Below are positions 1-10,355 of a stretch of 64,000 nt of DNA, one piece after another. The position numbers and the translations under genes are program-made. Under the pieces are notes generated by a model. That model was given only the letters and a program-made list of their open reading frames with translations, made no database searches and was not told the DNA's origin. The first letter of the stretch is position 1. Each line of letters begins with the position of its first letter. This DNA is from Bremia lactucae (Eukaryota; Oomycota; Peronosporomycetes; Peronosporales; Peronosporaceae): contig NC_090628.1 of NCBI RefSeq assembly GCF_004359215.1, positions 1,058,568 to 1,122,567 of the forward strand. Reading direction: 5' to 3'.

Positions 1-845
1 TACCGGCTTTATATCGATCGTCATCCGATCGATACACAACACGTAACGGCTTATTGTATTACACAGCCGTTACCGGCGACACTCCACGTGTCGTTGTCCC
101 AACTCACAATGATTTCCGCTTGCGCATCATGTATGAGTGTCACGATGCACCAACAAGTGGGCATCGTGGACGTGAGAAGACTTACCTTACAGTAAGTCGC
201 GACTTTTACTGGCCCCGCCAGTATCAGCTCGTGCGCAAGTACATTTGTGCGCAAGTACATTCGTGCTTGCGAGGTATGTCAAAGGGTGAAGCCTAGCCCT
301 CCATCCCGTGCGCCTCTTCAACCTCCACCACTTCCGGCAAAGTGTTGGTAGTCCGTATCTATGGTTATCGTCTTCGGATTTCCCGAAGACGATCACAAAA
401 ACAATGAAATCCTTGTTTTTGTGGACAGATTCAGCAAGATGGTACATCTTGCTGCAGTACCAGAGTCGATTACGGCTCCGGGTTGTGCCCGTGATTTTAT
501 CGACACGGAATTCAAACATCATGGTTTACCCCGTGAATTGGTCTCGGATAGAGATTCACGATTCACGGCGGAGTTTTGGCAATCCGTGTGCCGATCTCTC
601 GGAACACGGCTGACTATGTTAACATCCAATCATCAAGAAATGGATGGTCAAGCAGGACGTGCAAATCGCGTTTTCGAAGAGATATTTTCGAGGTTACGTC
701 CAATCGTATCCGAATTGGAGCGAGATTTTTACCGATGGTCGAATTCGCCATCAATATTTCGGTGCATGCGTCAACAACGCATACACCGTTCTTCGTGAGT
801 GGCTTACGCCATCCTCGCATTCCCACCCAATTGGAGAGATCCTCT
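1..845 (+). pseudogene. Ty3/gypsy integrase core, element A1 (cut by window start)
   Basis: This is the remains of a retrotransposon integrase, the enzyme that joins element cDNA to the host chromosome. The zinc-binding part is readable at 140-290 (HDAPTSGHRGREKTYL and a DFYWP block). The core is readable at 361-798 (VDRFSKMVHL, then VSDRDSRFTAEFW with the second catalytic Asp). The first catalytic Asp, in an SMDF block in sister copies, is lost here (SMVIVFG). The third acidic residue in the usual DGQTER block reads DGQAGR. A 15-bp tandem duplication (GTGCGCAAGTACATT, about 230-260) disrupts the Cys-Cys half of the zinc finger. Several frameshifts break the frame. It is dead, and the 5' part of the element lies outside the window. 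Confidence 0.85.
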
Positions 846-1780
846 AATTTAAGGGGGGGTGGACTCGCACGAGCAACACCATTTCTGGCTCATGCTCATC
901 ACGCGTCGAAGTTAACAACGACGCGAGTAATGTCAATGTCTATGTCAATTAAATCGACATCGCAGATGAGAAAGATCTCATGGCAGTGCGCACAAAGCGT
1001 ACTGAAAAAGATAGAACAAATGAGTCAGCAGAGGAATTTCTGCTGGCACGAGAATCAGTAATCCGTTTCTTACAGGATTCCATTGCTAACGCAGTGAACC
1101 GTCAGAAATGGAAATGCAGACAAACATGGAAGAGCAAATGTTCATTCATTTAAAAATAATGATCTAGTGCTACTCTCCACGGTAAACCTTCTTAAGCGTA
1201 TTATCACTAATGTGGGTAGCAGTAAACAACTACCCAAGTATTTTGGGCCTTTCCGTGTCCTGCATCGCAGAGGCAATGCGTACACAATAGAATTGCCTCG
1301 TTGGATGCGAACGCATCCTACGTTTTACGTTGGTCGGCTCCGCCTGTACCATCAGTACGCGGCTTCTTCCGAGGACAGATCTGACCACACTATTCAAGAA
1401 TCCCTAAAAGTTTCTTGTGATCGCGGATCAGATTCTCATGTTGAATGAAGAGGGTTGGACAGCTTTGCACGATTATAATGATTCAATTCCAAAATCAATT
1501 AGACCTGGAGTTTCTTATGCCGGTTCCGAATATCCTCAAAACTGCGATGAGCTGACGACAGCTCATCACGAACAGCGTGATATTTCCGTTCGTAATCCAA
1601 CATGGAGTACCCACTCTTCGACTGGTCTTCCAACCGCTCGATAGGGTCTGTGTCCGGCGCTCGTGGTCAAGTCCCTCCTCCAAATCATGGCGAAGGTGAT
1701 CGATTTTGTCGATCTTCGACATTAGATCCGAACAAACGGTTCGGATCTAATTTTCCCTCCTCCACCACAACCATTGGTGG
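846..1780 (+). pseudogene. Integrase C-terminal GPY/F region and linker, element A1
   Basis: This is the C-terminal part of the integrase. At 1167-1448 the reading frame carries GPFRVLHRRGNAYTIELP followed by HPTFYVGRLRLY. This is the GPY/F module that precedes the chromodomain in chromoviral Ty3/gypsy integrases. The same block recurs at 50462-50773 and 42530-42680. The stretch 846-1166 is low-complexity linker with frameshifts, and 1449-1780 is linker leading to the chromodomain. Confidence 0.75.
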
Positions 1781-2012
1781 ATTCCCACGGTGATCAACGT
1801 TTCCTTGTGAAACGTATCCAGAACCACCGTGATGTGAAGAGGCAGCGAACGAGTTATCTTGTTCGCTAGCGTGGTTATCCACCTTCACATGACAGCTGGG
1901 AGCTCGTTCCCAGCTGGTTGCTGACGTTGAGGGCCTCGTCCGTCAGTATGACGAGACCTATCCGATGGTTCAGAAGGCCCATCGGAAGACACGCCCGTAT
2001 CGCTTGTAAATC
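1781..2012 (+). pseudogene. Integrase chromodomain, element A1
   Basis: The frame starting near 1795 reads QRFLVKRIQNHRDVK, then RTSYLVR, a stop, RGYPPSHDSWE, and after a frameshift VADVEGLVRQYDE. This matches the intact chromodomain at 51206-51484 in a sister element. Chromodomains on Ty3/gypsy integrases bind modified histones and steer insertion. The in-frame stop replaces the Trp of the WLG block, so this copy is inactive. Confidence 0.75.
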
Positions 2013-2097
2013 CATGGCAAAACGTCAATCGCATCCCGCATCTCAATAGAGATGCGAGCCCTTCCTTAGAGCGAAGAAAGGGAATAGACATCCCCTT

Positions 2098-2860
2098 TTA
2101 CCCTCTTTGAGTTGTCAACACAACACGGACAGGAATCACCCAACTTGAGGCATGAAAGCCCAGCCTCACGTGACAACCGATGCAATTATACTTTGCACCG
2201 GTTGGAGTTCGTTTCTCAAACGTAACGCGTTTCGCGTTTAATTTTTGAAGCCAGGCTTCGCGTCCAATCTCTTTGACATTGCGAGTGAACGCGCTCCAGG
2301 CTTGCATAAGCGAGACCTATCTCGCTTATTGTTGCCACTAAACCACCGATGCTTAAGATAAGCACCGAGATAAAAATCTTACTCAGCGCGAAAGCTCTTC
2401 GCGCTGGGATCAAGGCCATGTAGCTTTGTCGCAATAAATAAGAGATATTTATTGTAAGGAGTAGTCTCTCCAGACAAGCTATTGATTAGCCGTTCTGGAA
2501 AAAGCCACGGCTTCTTTTCATGGGCGAGATGAGACAGTTCACTGTCTTCACTCCCCTGAGTAGTACCCACTGAAGCAGGGGTACCACAAGAACATTTCTT
2601 ACGATGGCTTACGCTACCGTCATCACCTTGCACAGAAACAGGTGCAGGTGACCGTACGGGAGACAGAACGGGCGATGAGAGATCATCCTCATCGTCGGAG
2701 CCAAATAGACTATTAACTCGTCAATCAGAATGAGCCCTCTCATTCGATGGCTCATAGTCAGCCGCCTGACGTCTATCAGGCGAGTGTTCTATTCTCCCCG
2801 AGTCGGCCATTTCGTCCGACTCGCATTCGTAGTCGACCTCCAAGAGGGGTCGTTTTCACG
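2098..2860 (-). pseudogene. Conserved antisense ORF between chromodomain and 3' LTR (copy A1)
   Basis: Reading the minus strand from about 2860 gives an acidic, Ser-rich N-terminus (VDYECESDEMADS, SDDEDDLSSP), then SCGTPASVGTTQGS, EKKPWL, a KSFRAE block and a C-terminal block QAWSAFTRNVKEIGREAWLQ. The same segments appear in the same order in the copy at 51700-52607, and shorter versions occur at 14596-15120 and 23200-23700. This copy has at least one stop (after an AHSD block) and frameshifts near 2430 and 2310. I do not recognise the family. Its position, antisense to pol and just before the LTR, recalls the extra antisense ORFs known in some plant Ty3/gypsy elements. Function is unknown. 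Confidence 0.55.
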
Positions 2861-2887
2861 TCCCGCAGACTAATCAACTGTAGATGT

Positions 2888-3169
2888 AAACAAAAGAGAG
2901 AGACAGATAAGATAAGATAAGCTAAGATAAGATTTTAATTGCATGTTCAGTATTAGTTATAATTAAGTTAGAGTTAAGAGATAGAAAGAAGAGATACTTA
3001 ATTGTATTAATACAATTTTCATTTTACCCTCTTTGAGCTAGTTACCTTAAAGAGAAGTCTTCCTCTGCACGTACGAGTATACGTGAAATAACGTTAGGCA
3101 CCACTCGCAACTGAAGCAGTGCGAAGTGGGCTTGTACTGAAGCAGTACAAGTCGTAGTGCCCCGTTACA
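2888..3169 (+). repeat. 3' LTR of family A (5' truncated), LTR-A1
   Basis: This matches the second half of the complete LTR-A copies at 9775-10205 and 28092-28505: a GAGAGACAGATAAG block, the CTCTGCACGTAC hairpin region, CACTGAAGCAGTGC-type stem-loops and the end CCCCGTTACA at 3160-3169. The 5' part is missing, probably by deletion together with the polypurine tract. An irregular GATAA/GCTAA microsatellite lies at about 2906-2935. No primer-binding site follows, which fits a 3' LTR. Confidence 0.8.
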
Positions 3170-3468
3170 GCTGACCTTCTTTCTCAGTTGAAACTGGTGT
3201 TCATGCGTTTGGAAGTGACATTGGAAAATGACAGCGTCAGCAAGTACGCCATATTTGCTCACCTAAGAACCACCATTCACGTTAAGGTCCCAAAGTTGTA
3301 TGCGTTGATAGCTTGGGTGATTGAGGCAATAGCGTTCTTCTCGAAAAGATCCTAGGAATGCAGACAATTTCAATCAGACCGGTAGAAGGACTAAGGTTTT
3401 TCAGAAGTTTAGAAACGTAAGGATACACTAAAACTGGTATCTACCGGTAAACGAACAAACAAAGAAGA
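3170..3468. other. Spacer between LTR-A1 and the GST gene
   Basis: There is no coding potential here. This 299-bp spacer must hold the GST promoter if the annotated start is right. The retrotransposon LTR abuts it directly. I see no convincing core promoter motif. Confidence 0.4.
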
Positions 3469-4209
3469 ATGAAATCTTTTCCTTCTATCGCCTTCATTTT
3501 TGGATTCGCCTTCTTCACCTCTTCACTCCCTACTCCAACCATGACCCTTACTCTCTACGCGAACCTCATAAGCCAGCCCTCCCGCTCTGTGGCTTGGGTG
3601 CTCAAAGTCAAAAATGTTAAACATGAATTTGTGCGCATAATCCCAACCGACGACTTTTTCCAGTCGGAGGAGTTTAGATCTATGAACCCCAATGTACTTG
3701 TGCCCGTGATTAAGGACGACGGCTTTGTGCTATACGAGGGCATGGCTATCTTGCAGTATCTAGGCGACAAGTGCGAATGGACGGGCCCTAAGGATTTGTA
3801 CCCAAAGGAGCTCAAGGTGCGCGCCAAGATCAACGAATTCCTGCACTGGCACCACACGAACACGCGCCTCTTCACATTAAACATTCTTCGGCCGGAGATC
3901 GCAAAAAAGTCCAAGACTGACACGCCCAAGGACCGTGAATTCATAGCGGCTAAGGATGCACTTATTGAAAAGGAGTTTTCCATGCTTGAGCTCTTTTTAA
4001 CCAACGACTTTATTGCCAACACGGATTATCCCACCATTGCTGACTACGCGGCCTACTGTGAGATTGATCAACTCGAGCTCATGGGCTACGACTTTTCCAA
4101 GTACTCGAAAGTCAGTGCGTGGATCTCTCGCATGAAGGCTCAGCCTTTCAACGATGAGATCCACGAACCGCTTCGAGGATTCCTAAAGCATGTCGACCTG
4201 CTTGCGTAA
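3469..4209 (+). CDS. Theta-like glutathione S-transferase
   Basis: This is an intact single-exon ORF of 246 residues. It should catalyse conjugation of glutathione to electrophiles or reduce organic peroxides. Read from Met25, the N-terminus has the theta-class pattern LYANLISQPSRSV, with a serine at position 11 counted from that Met, the usual catalytic serine position in theta GSTs. A thioredoxin-like fold follows, with VPVI (cis-proline loop) and YEG where most family members have Glu-Ser. The all-helical C-terminal domain holds the TIADYAAYCEIDQL motif. Residues 1-24 (MKSFPSIAFIFGFAFF and a short polar tail) look like a secretion signal, so starts at Met1 and Met25 would give different locations. 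It is convergent with the CobW gene, 232 bp apart. Codon use differs from the surrounding repeats, and the frame is clean. Confidence 0.9.
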   Translation: MKSFPSIAFIFGFAFFTSSLPTPTMTLTLYANLISQPSRSVAWVLKVKNVKHEFVRIIPTDDFFQSEEFRSMNPNVLVPVIKDDGFVLYEGMAILQYLGDKCEWTGPKDLYPKELKVRAKINEFLHWHHTNTRLFTLNILRPEIAKKSKTDTPKDREFIAAKDALIEKEFSMLELFLTNDFIANTDYPTIADYAAYCEIDQLELMGYDFSKYSKVSAWISRMKAQPFNDEIHEPLRGFLKHVDLLA

Positions 4210-4441
4210 GGATCGCCTTTTCACTAAGAGATCGGCAGCCTCACAACTTAAAAATAACGGTTGCCTTTTAGCATAAGTTTGCCATAACTTTAGGTATGGA
4301 TCTTGCGGATAACGACCGTTTCAAAAAGAATACCCGTTCGAAGCATCATTTTAAATACTTTCGAGTTGGCTCTTATAACTGAATAAAAGTAAAATATTGC
4401 AATAATTATTATTTTAAAACCCCACGAGCCGAATTTTCGAC

Positions 4442-5737
4442 TCAACGCTCCTTTTTTGGCTCACAATTATTAATAAGGCACTTTTGAAAACTGCGCTCCA
4501 ATTCCAGACGGTCAAAACCCTGGCCGATAAGCACCAGTCGCGAGACACGTTGTTCTCCATCGCCCCAAGGCACCCCAGGCGCAATTGTATACGTATCCAG
4601 CACCCCCTGTACAACGCATTGACGATCCTTAGCGTCCCCCGCTACCGCAAGCACTCCTTTCACACGTAAAATATCCACTCCTTTCACGTATCGTTTGACC
4701 ACATCCAGAAGCCACTCACTAAACGCAGCAACGTCCACATCTTGCTCCACCTCAAAGTGGACCGTGCTTATACCTCCCGTATGCTGCCCTCGCGCCTTGA
4801 TACTTCCCTTCTCTCGATTCGTACCATCACTTTGCATCTTGAACCGCACAGCATCAAATGTATTGATATGGAGAATTTTGTCTAGCTCAATATTAGCTTT
4901 CACGCACGTGAAGACTGTAGCTTCTTCATTAATTCCCATCAATTCCTGTTGCAATCTCTCACACTCCTCTTTAGTTGCTGAATCCACTTTATTAATGACC
5001 AAAATGTCTGCATATAACGCTTGACGCTGGAGCTCAATCGGAAACTTGTACGCCTGAATATCGGGCTTCCAGTATCGCTGCGTCGCCTTTGCATCCACCA
5101 TCGTAACTACCGCATCCAGTCGAAAGCGTGATGCACGAAGTTGTAAAAAAGTCTCAATAATTGGTCCAGGGTCTGCGAGACCCGTGGTCTCTACTACAAG
5201 GTAGTCAAAATTTTGCTTTTTGATAAGCTGCAGCAAATAATCCAGGATCCGCTCTAACTCGTCTCCTCCCTTCCCTTTGCCACCTTGCGACGTACAGCAG
5301 ATGCAGCCATTGTTTAGCATGTAAATTCCATCTTGCTCTTTGCCCCCCGCTTGCAGCAGCGTATGATCAATACTGACGGCACCAAGCTCATTTTCTAGCA
5401 CCATGATTTTGTATGGTAGGTGCTCCTCAGTTAAAAGGATGCGATTTAGTAAAGTCGTCTTCCCGGCCCCAAGAAAACCTGTCAATATAGTAACAGGTAC
5501 AAACGGAAGTTCGATATGTGTTGACTTGTCGAATAGCTCTTCGGTTTTGCGCTGGATACGACGCTCGCGACGCAACTGCAGGCACCAGGCCACGACGTTC
5601 GCGAGCAGAAAAGATAATACGAGCAATACAAACGCTACGATGCCTAACATCGTCCATAAACCGCGAGAAGACACAGAAGACGGCGACGCAGGAGCCGCGT
5701 AAAAATCGTTGGAAGGCGCAAAATGCTCAACGAACAT
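4442..5737 (-). CDS. CobW/COG0523-type P-loop GTPase with N-terminal membrane anchor
   Basis: This is a metal-chaperone GTPase of the CobW/ZNG1 class, which inserts metals such as zinc into client proteins. The ORF is open from 5884 (480 residues). I prefer the Met at 5737 (431 residues), because 5738-5884 is AT-rich and adds no recognisable domain. In the long numbering: a hydrophobic membrane segment at about 76-102 (LGIVAFVLLVLSFLL), followed by basic residues; Walker A GFLGAGKTT at 136-144; the metal-binding CICC at 194-197; ETTGLADP at 232-239; NKVD at 298-301; and the CobW C-terminal domain from about 355. All signature residues are present. The membrane anchor is unusual, since family members are normally soluble. 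The orientation is tail to tail with the GST gene. Confidence 0.9.
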   Translation of the reverse strand: MFVEHFAPSNDFYAAPASPSSVSSRGLWTMLGIVAFVLLVLSFLLANVVAWCLQLRRERRIQRKTEELFDKSTHIELPFVPVTILTGFLGAGKTTLLNRILLTEEHLPYKIMVLENELGAVSIDHTLLQAGGKEQDGIYMLNNGCICCTSQGGKGKGGDELERILDYLLQLIKKQNFDYLVVETTGLADPGPIIETFLQLRASRFRLDAVVTMVDAKATQRYWKPDIQAYKFPIELQRQALYADILVINKVDSATKEECERLQQELMGINEEATVFTCVKANIELDKILHINTFDAVRFKMQSDGTNREKGSIKARGQHTGGISTVHFEVEQDVDVAAFSEWLLDVVKRYVKGVDILRVKGVLAVAGDAKDRQCVVQGVLDTYTIAPGVPWGDGEQRVSRLVLIGQGFDRLELERSFQKCLINNCEPKKER

Positions 5738-6245
5738 GGCGAAGGCAAGAATGTGAGTCGTCAAAGATGAAAATTTATCGCGTTTTATATGGAACTTTGT
5801 AATAAAATTAAGGAATTGCATAGAGGAGTAATGTATTTCTGATATTACTACATGGACAAAGTGGCTGTCAAGAACAATAGCCATTCTGATGTATTTTCGT
5901 AGGGTAAATGTTTCAATAGCTAAAAGATGCAGTCATTTGACGCGAACGCCTAAAAAGTTATAGTTTGATCTACACTAATGAGACTTTCCTCGGTCGCTTT
6001 CAATTTTCACGATTTTGATTAAGCTAAAACTCACGTGACAATCGTCGCAAAGATCTCGTGATTGCAATAAAGCTAAATTGGTCGGTCAAGCACAGTTAAG
6101 TCAGCGCGAGGTAGAGCTGAAATTAACGCAAGAACGATAACAGGCAAAGTGCTGCTTTAAAATTTCGCTGCGACACAGCCTAAAATATTTTTAAATGTAA
6201 AGTCATGACGTAAGCTGCACAACAAGAAGATGAATTGCGTCGGAT

Positions 6246-6497
6246 CGAAATGGGAAATGTAGTATCAAAGTAGCTAGGAACTTCTTCGTGAAGGAAAAAG
6301 CCGACGCTTTGGCGAAGAAATGCAAAAGAGTGGGCACCAATGTAAATGATAACGGCACTGTACTGGCTTCTGGTGGCGAACAAGATGATCTGATAACTAC
6401 GATCGGCACTATACCGTGCACAAAAACTAAGCGTCTGACCGTGAGTTTCTGTATCCCTCCAAAAGCTGTGGCGACGCTGAAAATCCCTGCATGCTGA
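6246..6497 (+). other. Weak exon-like ORF in the CobW-bZIP spacer
   Basis: The spacer 5885-6937 has no clear gene. The best candidate is a plus-strand frame with no ATG of its own, reading KVARNFFVKEKADALAKKCK and on to TKRLT, then a GTGAGT donor-like site at about 6440 and a TTATGTCCAG acceptor-like site near 6520, followed by a stop after three codons. A one-base shift would join it to an upstream MGNVVSK. It could be an exon of a small unknown gene or chance. A minus-strand ORF at 6180-6689 resembles nothing I know. Confidence 0.2.
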
Positions 6498-6937
6498 ATG
6501 ATAAGATGACTCTCTTATGTCCAGTGGGAGCTTTAACTTCAAAGCCTTTGGACTATCTCGAGCTTGTGAGCAACACCTCTTCGTCTTAACCGCGTCCACC
6601 GTCTTCGAGCAGCGTTCGTCGACTAGAAACATATTTGGACGAGAGTCGGGATAATACAAAGCATTCAGTGACACCCCATACATTGACATATTGAATTGGC
6701 GTAGGACGAACTGGAACGTCGTCCTTTAAGTATGTGTCGGAGAGTAAAGATGACTTTGCTTCGGCAATGTTTCGAGAGAAACTTGTGGGTTCCAGCCACT
6801 GACGTAGGACGGCCAAGAAAAACTCCTTGAAAACTTTTTTCACGTGCCGGGACACTGCTGCATAAAGGCGAAAAGAATACCAAGCTATAGTGCACTGATG
6901 CCCATGTATCAAATAAGTCATGCGGACGATTTCGTTA

Positions 6938-8532
6938 CTACATGGTAAGAAAGAGCGGCCCAATGACTTCATTTTCACAGCGCACTGCAATAAGGAGGAT
7001 GTGCATGAGCCAAAAATCCAAGCTCTGTTGTGTCAAAAGACTCGAGACAAACCCGCCAAAGTAATTCCGACAATGCTGTCCAGACTCCCCAACGGCTTCG
7101 TACAAGCCCCAGCTAAAAACATCGCTCCAAATTTCTTTCTTCATTGACAAAGGTTGGAATGTTTCTTGCCTCGAAATCCCACGCGATCGCGGATCAACCG
7201 AACGAAAGAGCAACATGAACGTCCCGTTGTCGTCTACTTGCACGCGCGATACCAACACGAGCGCTTTAAGTACTTCATTCCCGCCTCGTGGTTCGATGGT
7301 GCGATAGAAAAGCACGTTCGCGTCGTTCACGCGCTGGACCAAATGAAATTGAATCGCCACGTCCGAAGCGTAAATGCGGTTTACGCCACGCTCTGACGAC
7401 ACCAAGTCCCACATCCGACTCGAAATCTCCTTAGCTGTCAAGTGTTCAAACGTTTTTTCGAGAAAAAAACGCATCGTGTCGCCATCAACTTGGCGACGAT
7501 CCCGCCACCCGAAGACTTTCGCTCCCGTTTCTTCATAACGTTGATAGTCGGCAAACGCCTTGACGTCCGTGTATGCCTCGCGGACAATCGTAATACATTC
7601 GTCCTCGGATATCGGTGTAAAATCTAGCACGGGCTTACTGGTCGTCTTTGATCGAGATTGTGTCGAATTCTTGGTGACACTGGCATCGCAAAGCGTAGCA
7701 CGAGACCAATTTGTCACGCCTAGTGAGGCTCCTTTTGCTCGTGCTTCGTTTTGATCTTGGAGCTCTTCGTTGAGCAAAATGCCAATCCGTGTGCGTGTTT
7801 TGGAGAGTTCCATAGCCTCGAGTCGTAACTTTTTATTCTCGTACCGTAACTCATCTTGAGTAATGGACAACTGCGTGTACTGTTCCCGAAGCTGTTCGCA
7901 TCGCTGTGATTCATTTGCAAGTGGCAATGGCTGGGTCTTAAACGGTCGCCGCGTTATTATCACTTCTTTGCATTTGATTTCGAGCGTCTCTAACTCATGT
8001 CGTAACTCCACCAACGTATCCTGCAAATGAAAATTAGTACCCCTTGATTTCCATAAGAGATAAGGGTACAAAACGAACGATTTTGCGGTAATACGATCGC
8101 TTGACCAACATTCTTTGCTTCACTCGTTTTTCCGACTCATTTAGTGGCGTCAACCCATCGCGCGTTTGGCCACAGTTTGCTTTGAATTCAATATTTTGAC
8201 TATGTTTAATCTTTGCCACTTCGTCATCGCTTGGATAGGTGTCTTTGTGAGTGGACAGCATTGCTTTATACGTGGGACTGGGAATGACCAGATGCGGTAA
8301 ATGCGTGCAACTGCCAGTCTTAGCAGCGAGCGATTGAATAATGCGAGCCATGGAGAGCTCCGATCGGTGCAATCGACTGCATAACTAGTGAGTCGGCAAA
8401 TTAAATCTTAGCAAAAAAAATGACCAGGACGCACTTTTGCATAATATCGTCGAGAGCTGGCATGTCCATCCGCTTCTCGGGATGTAACCGGGTCGCGGCG
8501 GTGGGCCCATTAAGCAGTTCAGCTATTTTCAT
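6938..8532 (-). CDS. bZIP-START-like protein (oomycete M96-like family), three exons
   Basis: Proposed exons are 8532-8435, 8376-8079 and 8020-6938, giving 492 residues. Intron 1 (8434-8377) is GTGCGT...TTATGCAG. Intron 2 (8078-8021) ends TACTAATTTTCATTTGCAG, with a branch-site-like TACTAAT. Both are 58 nt and keep frame. A 49-nt version of intron 2 with donor GTACCC is also in frame. The product has a basic patch (KRVKQRMLVKRSYYRK) running into a leucine-rich coiled coil (about residues 130-240), then a START-like region (about 290-490) with FGWRDRRQVDG, FYRTIEPRGG and a C-terminal AVRCENEVIGPLF block. Many oomycete proteins with this layout are named M96 mating-specific family. A role as a transcription-related or lipid-sensing protein is inferred only. 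Exon 1 is the least certain part, and a start at Met 8352 is possible. Confidence 0.65.
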
Positions 8533-9465
8533 GGAGAATGGCAGTAACACGCGGCCTGAGGTCCTTGTGTGCAAAACTAAAAGTAATGGCGTAAGCTTTT
8601 AATGCCAGCACACTCAAAAAAGTTCGAGTATCAAATATTTTACTGCCTGTTCGTTTACGGGGAGGTAGTGACGGAGTAATACAGCCTGCGGAAATAAAGG
8701 ACATAGAAGCCAACCTGCACATTAGATTTGAAATTCGAGATATGCGGTGCGACATAGTTGCTAGAATGGACACTTAATACATTAGAGTTTCATCTGAAGA
8801 GCTATTCCTACATATTCCTCGTCCAATGCCTTAAGAGCCCCCGTGGGAATATGCGATTTCACGCAAAAGTAGCAAAATGCAACGAATTCAACACCTAATT
8901 TTATGTGGAATCATAACAGTAGCCAATGGATATCAGTAAGCATTTTATGATCAACATCTGATTTATAAACAGGCGGTGGCTGGCTGTGTTAAAAGTATGC
9001 ACAAGTGACTTTGACGTAGCAAGAGCTATAAATTCTGACTGTTACTATATAGTTCCAATGGTATTGAAATCATCAACTTTTACGTATCAATGATGCAGCA
9101 CAGATAAAATTGCAATGTTGCGAGCTTTCATGTGATTTTTACTTATCAGTATCGAAACGTAATTGAAACACTTATTGCTACTGCTGTTTAAATAAGGCAT
9201 TTTACTCATTGATTACGTCCCTCCTTTACATGAGGTGGCTCCAAGAAATGTCCACGTCGTCCATATGATAAAATATGGATGGACTGTCTCCCTCGTTTGC
9301 GACACAGCCACGAAAGCACAATGTATACATACCTTATATGTGTGAACGATAGAGCGGCTTAAGCAGCTTCAAATGCTCTTATATATAATTACAAATGAAG
9401 CCATTCGACCGAAGCCTACTTTGGAGTCAGGTATTTAATCCCAAGAAAACATAGTTTAATTAAAC
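8533..9465. other. Intergenic AT-rich spacer
   Basis: There is no supported gene. A minus-strand ORF (8519-8773) overlaps the proposed first exon of the bZIP-START gene in another frame and lacks recognisable motifs. The stretch is AT-rich and probably includes that gene's promoter. The B element begins at its far edge. Confidence 0.4.
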
Positions 9466-10353
9466 TGTAACGGGTGTGCCGTTACATATATATTATTCTG
9501 ATAAGAAGGAAAATAAGAAGTGCAAATTTATTATTTTATTAATGATACGACTTGAAAGTTCCAATATTACCAAATTTGGTAATATTGCCGCAATAAAACA
9601 TCAGTTCTATTGATTGGTTGATTCAAGTTTTAATCAACCTTGCCAATGTCACAAGACACGATTGTGCAGTGCGGAAGTAGGCCTTCCATGGATTGTTATT
9701 AATGTAATAAAGTCAGTAGAAGATAGAAGGTCGTAACGTAGGAACTTGAGATATTCACACAGTTTTACTTTTCCTGTAACGGGGTGTATCGTTACATGAT
9801 ATTAACACTCAAAGGTTGTTAGTTAATATTTTATATATAAAAGGTAGAGAATTTTGGAGAATATTACTTTACATGGTAGTATTCTAAAAGCTTATCCATT
9901 GGTAGACCATTATATCTACTTTCTCCGCGGTCCAGTCAGCGCTGGACGCGCGCAAAGAGAAAGACAGATAAGACTTTCAGTACATATTTTGTATTAGTTA
10001 ATAATTAAATTAGCATTAACAGATAGAAAGAAGGACTTAATTATATTAATACTGTTTTCATTTAACCCCCTTTGAAGCAAGTGTTTTAAAGAGAAGACTT
10101 CCTCTGCACGTACTAGTGTACGTGAAGTGACGTGAGGCACCACTCGCGCTGAGGCAGTGCGAAGTGGACTTGTACTGAAGCAGTACCGGTCGGCAGTGCG
10201 TTATATTTCCTCAATTGTAAAGCCCTAAAATTAACCTTTGGTAGCTAAGAATTCCTTGTAACTTAGAACCTTTCTCTGCACGTCGTGTATGTAAAGTAGT
10301 CGAGGCGCCCCACCTTCACTGTTATCAGTACAAGCAAAAGATGCATCGTTACA
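9466..10353 (+). repeat. 5' LTR of B1, interrupted by a solo LTR-A
   Basis: 9466-9774 and 10206-10353 together match the uninterrupted LTR-B at 15160-15663. Shared blocks include a TTCTATTGATTGGTTGATTC run and CCTTTGGTAGCT. It starts TGTAACGGGT and ends CGTTACA. The interruption is the nested LTR-A listed separately. Confidence 0.85.
9775..10205 (+). mobile_element. Solo LTR-A nested in LTR-B
   Basis: This is a complete LTR-A (431 bp) starting TGTAACGGGG. Its 3' end is slightly eroded (GCGTTATA in place of GCCCCGTTACA). It is flanked by a perfect 5-bp direct repeat TTTCC at 9770-9774 and 10206-10210, the target-site duplication expected of Ty3/gypsy integration. No internal region is present, so it is a solo LTR left by LTR-LTR recombination. 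It must be younger than the B1 insertion. Confidence 0.9.
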
Positions 10354-10355
10354 CC

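Noticed and set aside
5427..5802. Overlapping ORFs inside the CobW gene on both strands
   Set aside because: They are shadows of the conserved GTPase frame and carry no motifs.
6586..6990. 134-codon minus-strand ORF as an extra exon of the bZIP-START gene
   Set aside because: The START-like protein already ends with a typical terminal block at 6938, and this ORF is in another frame without recognisable sequence.
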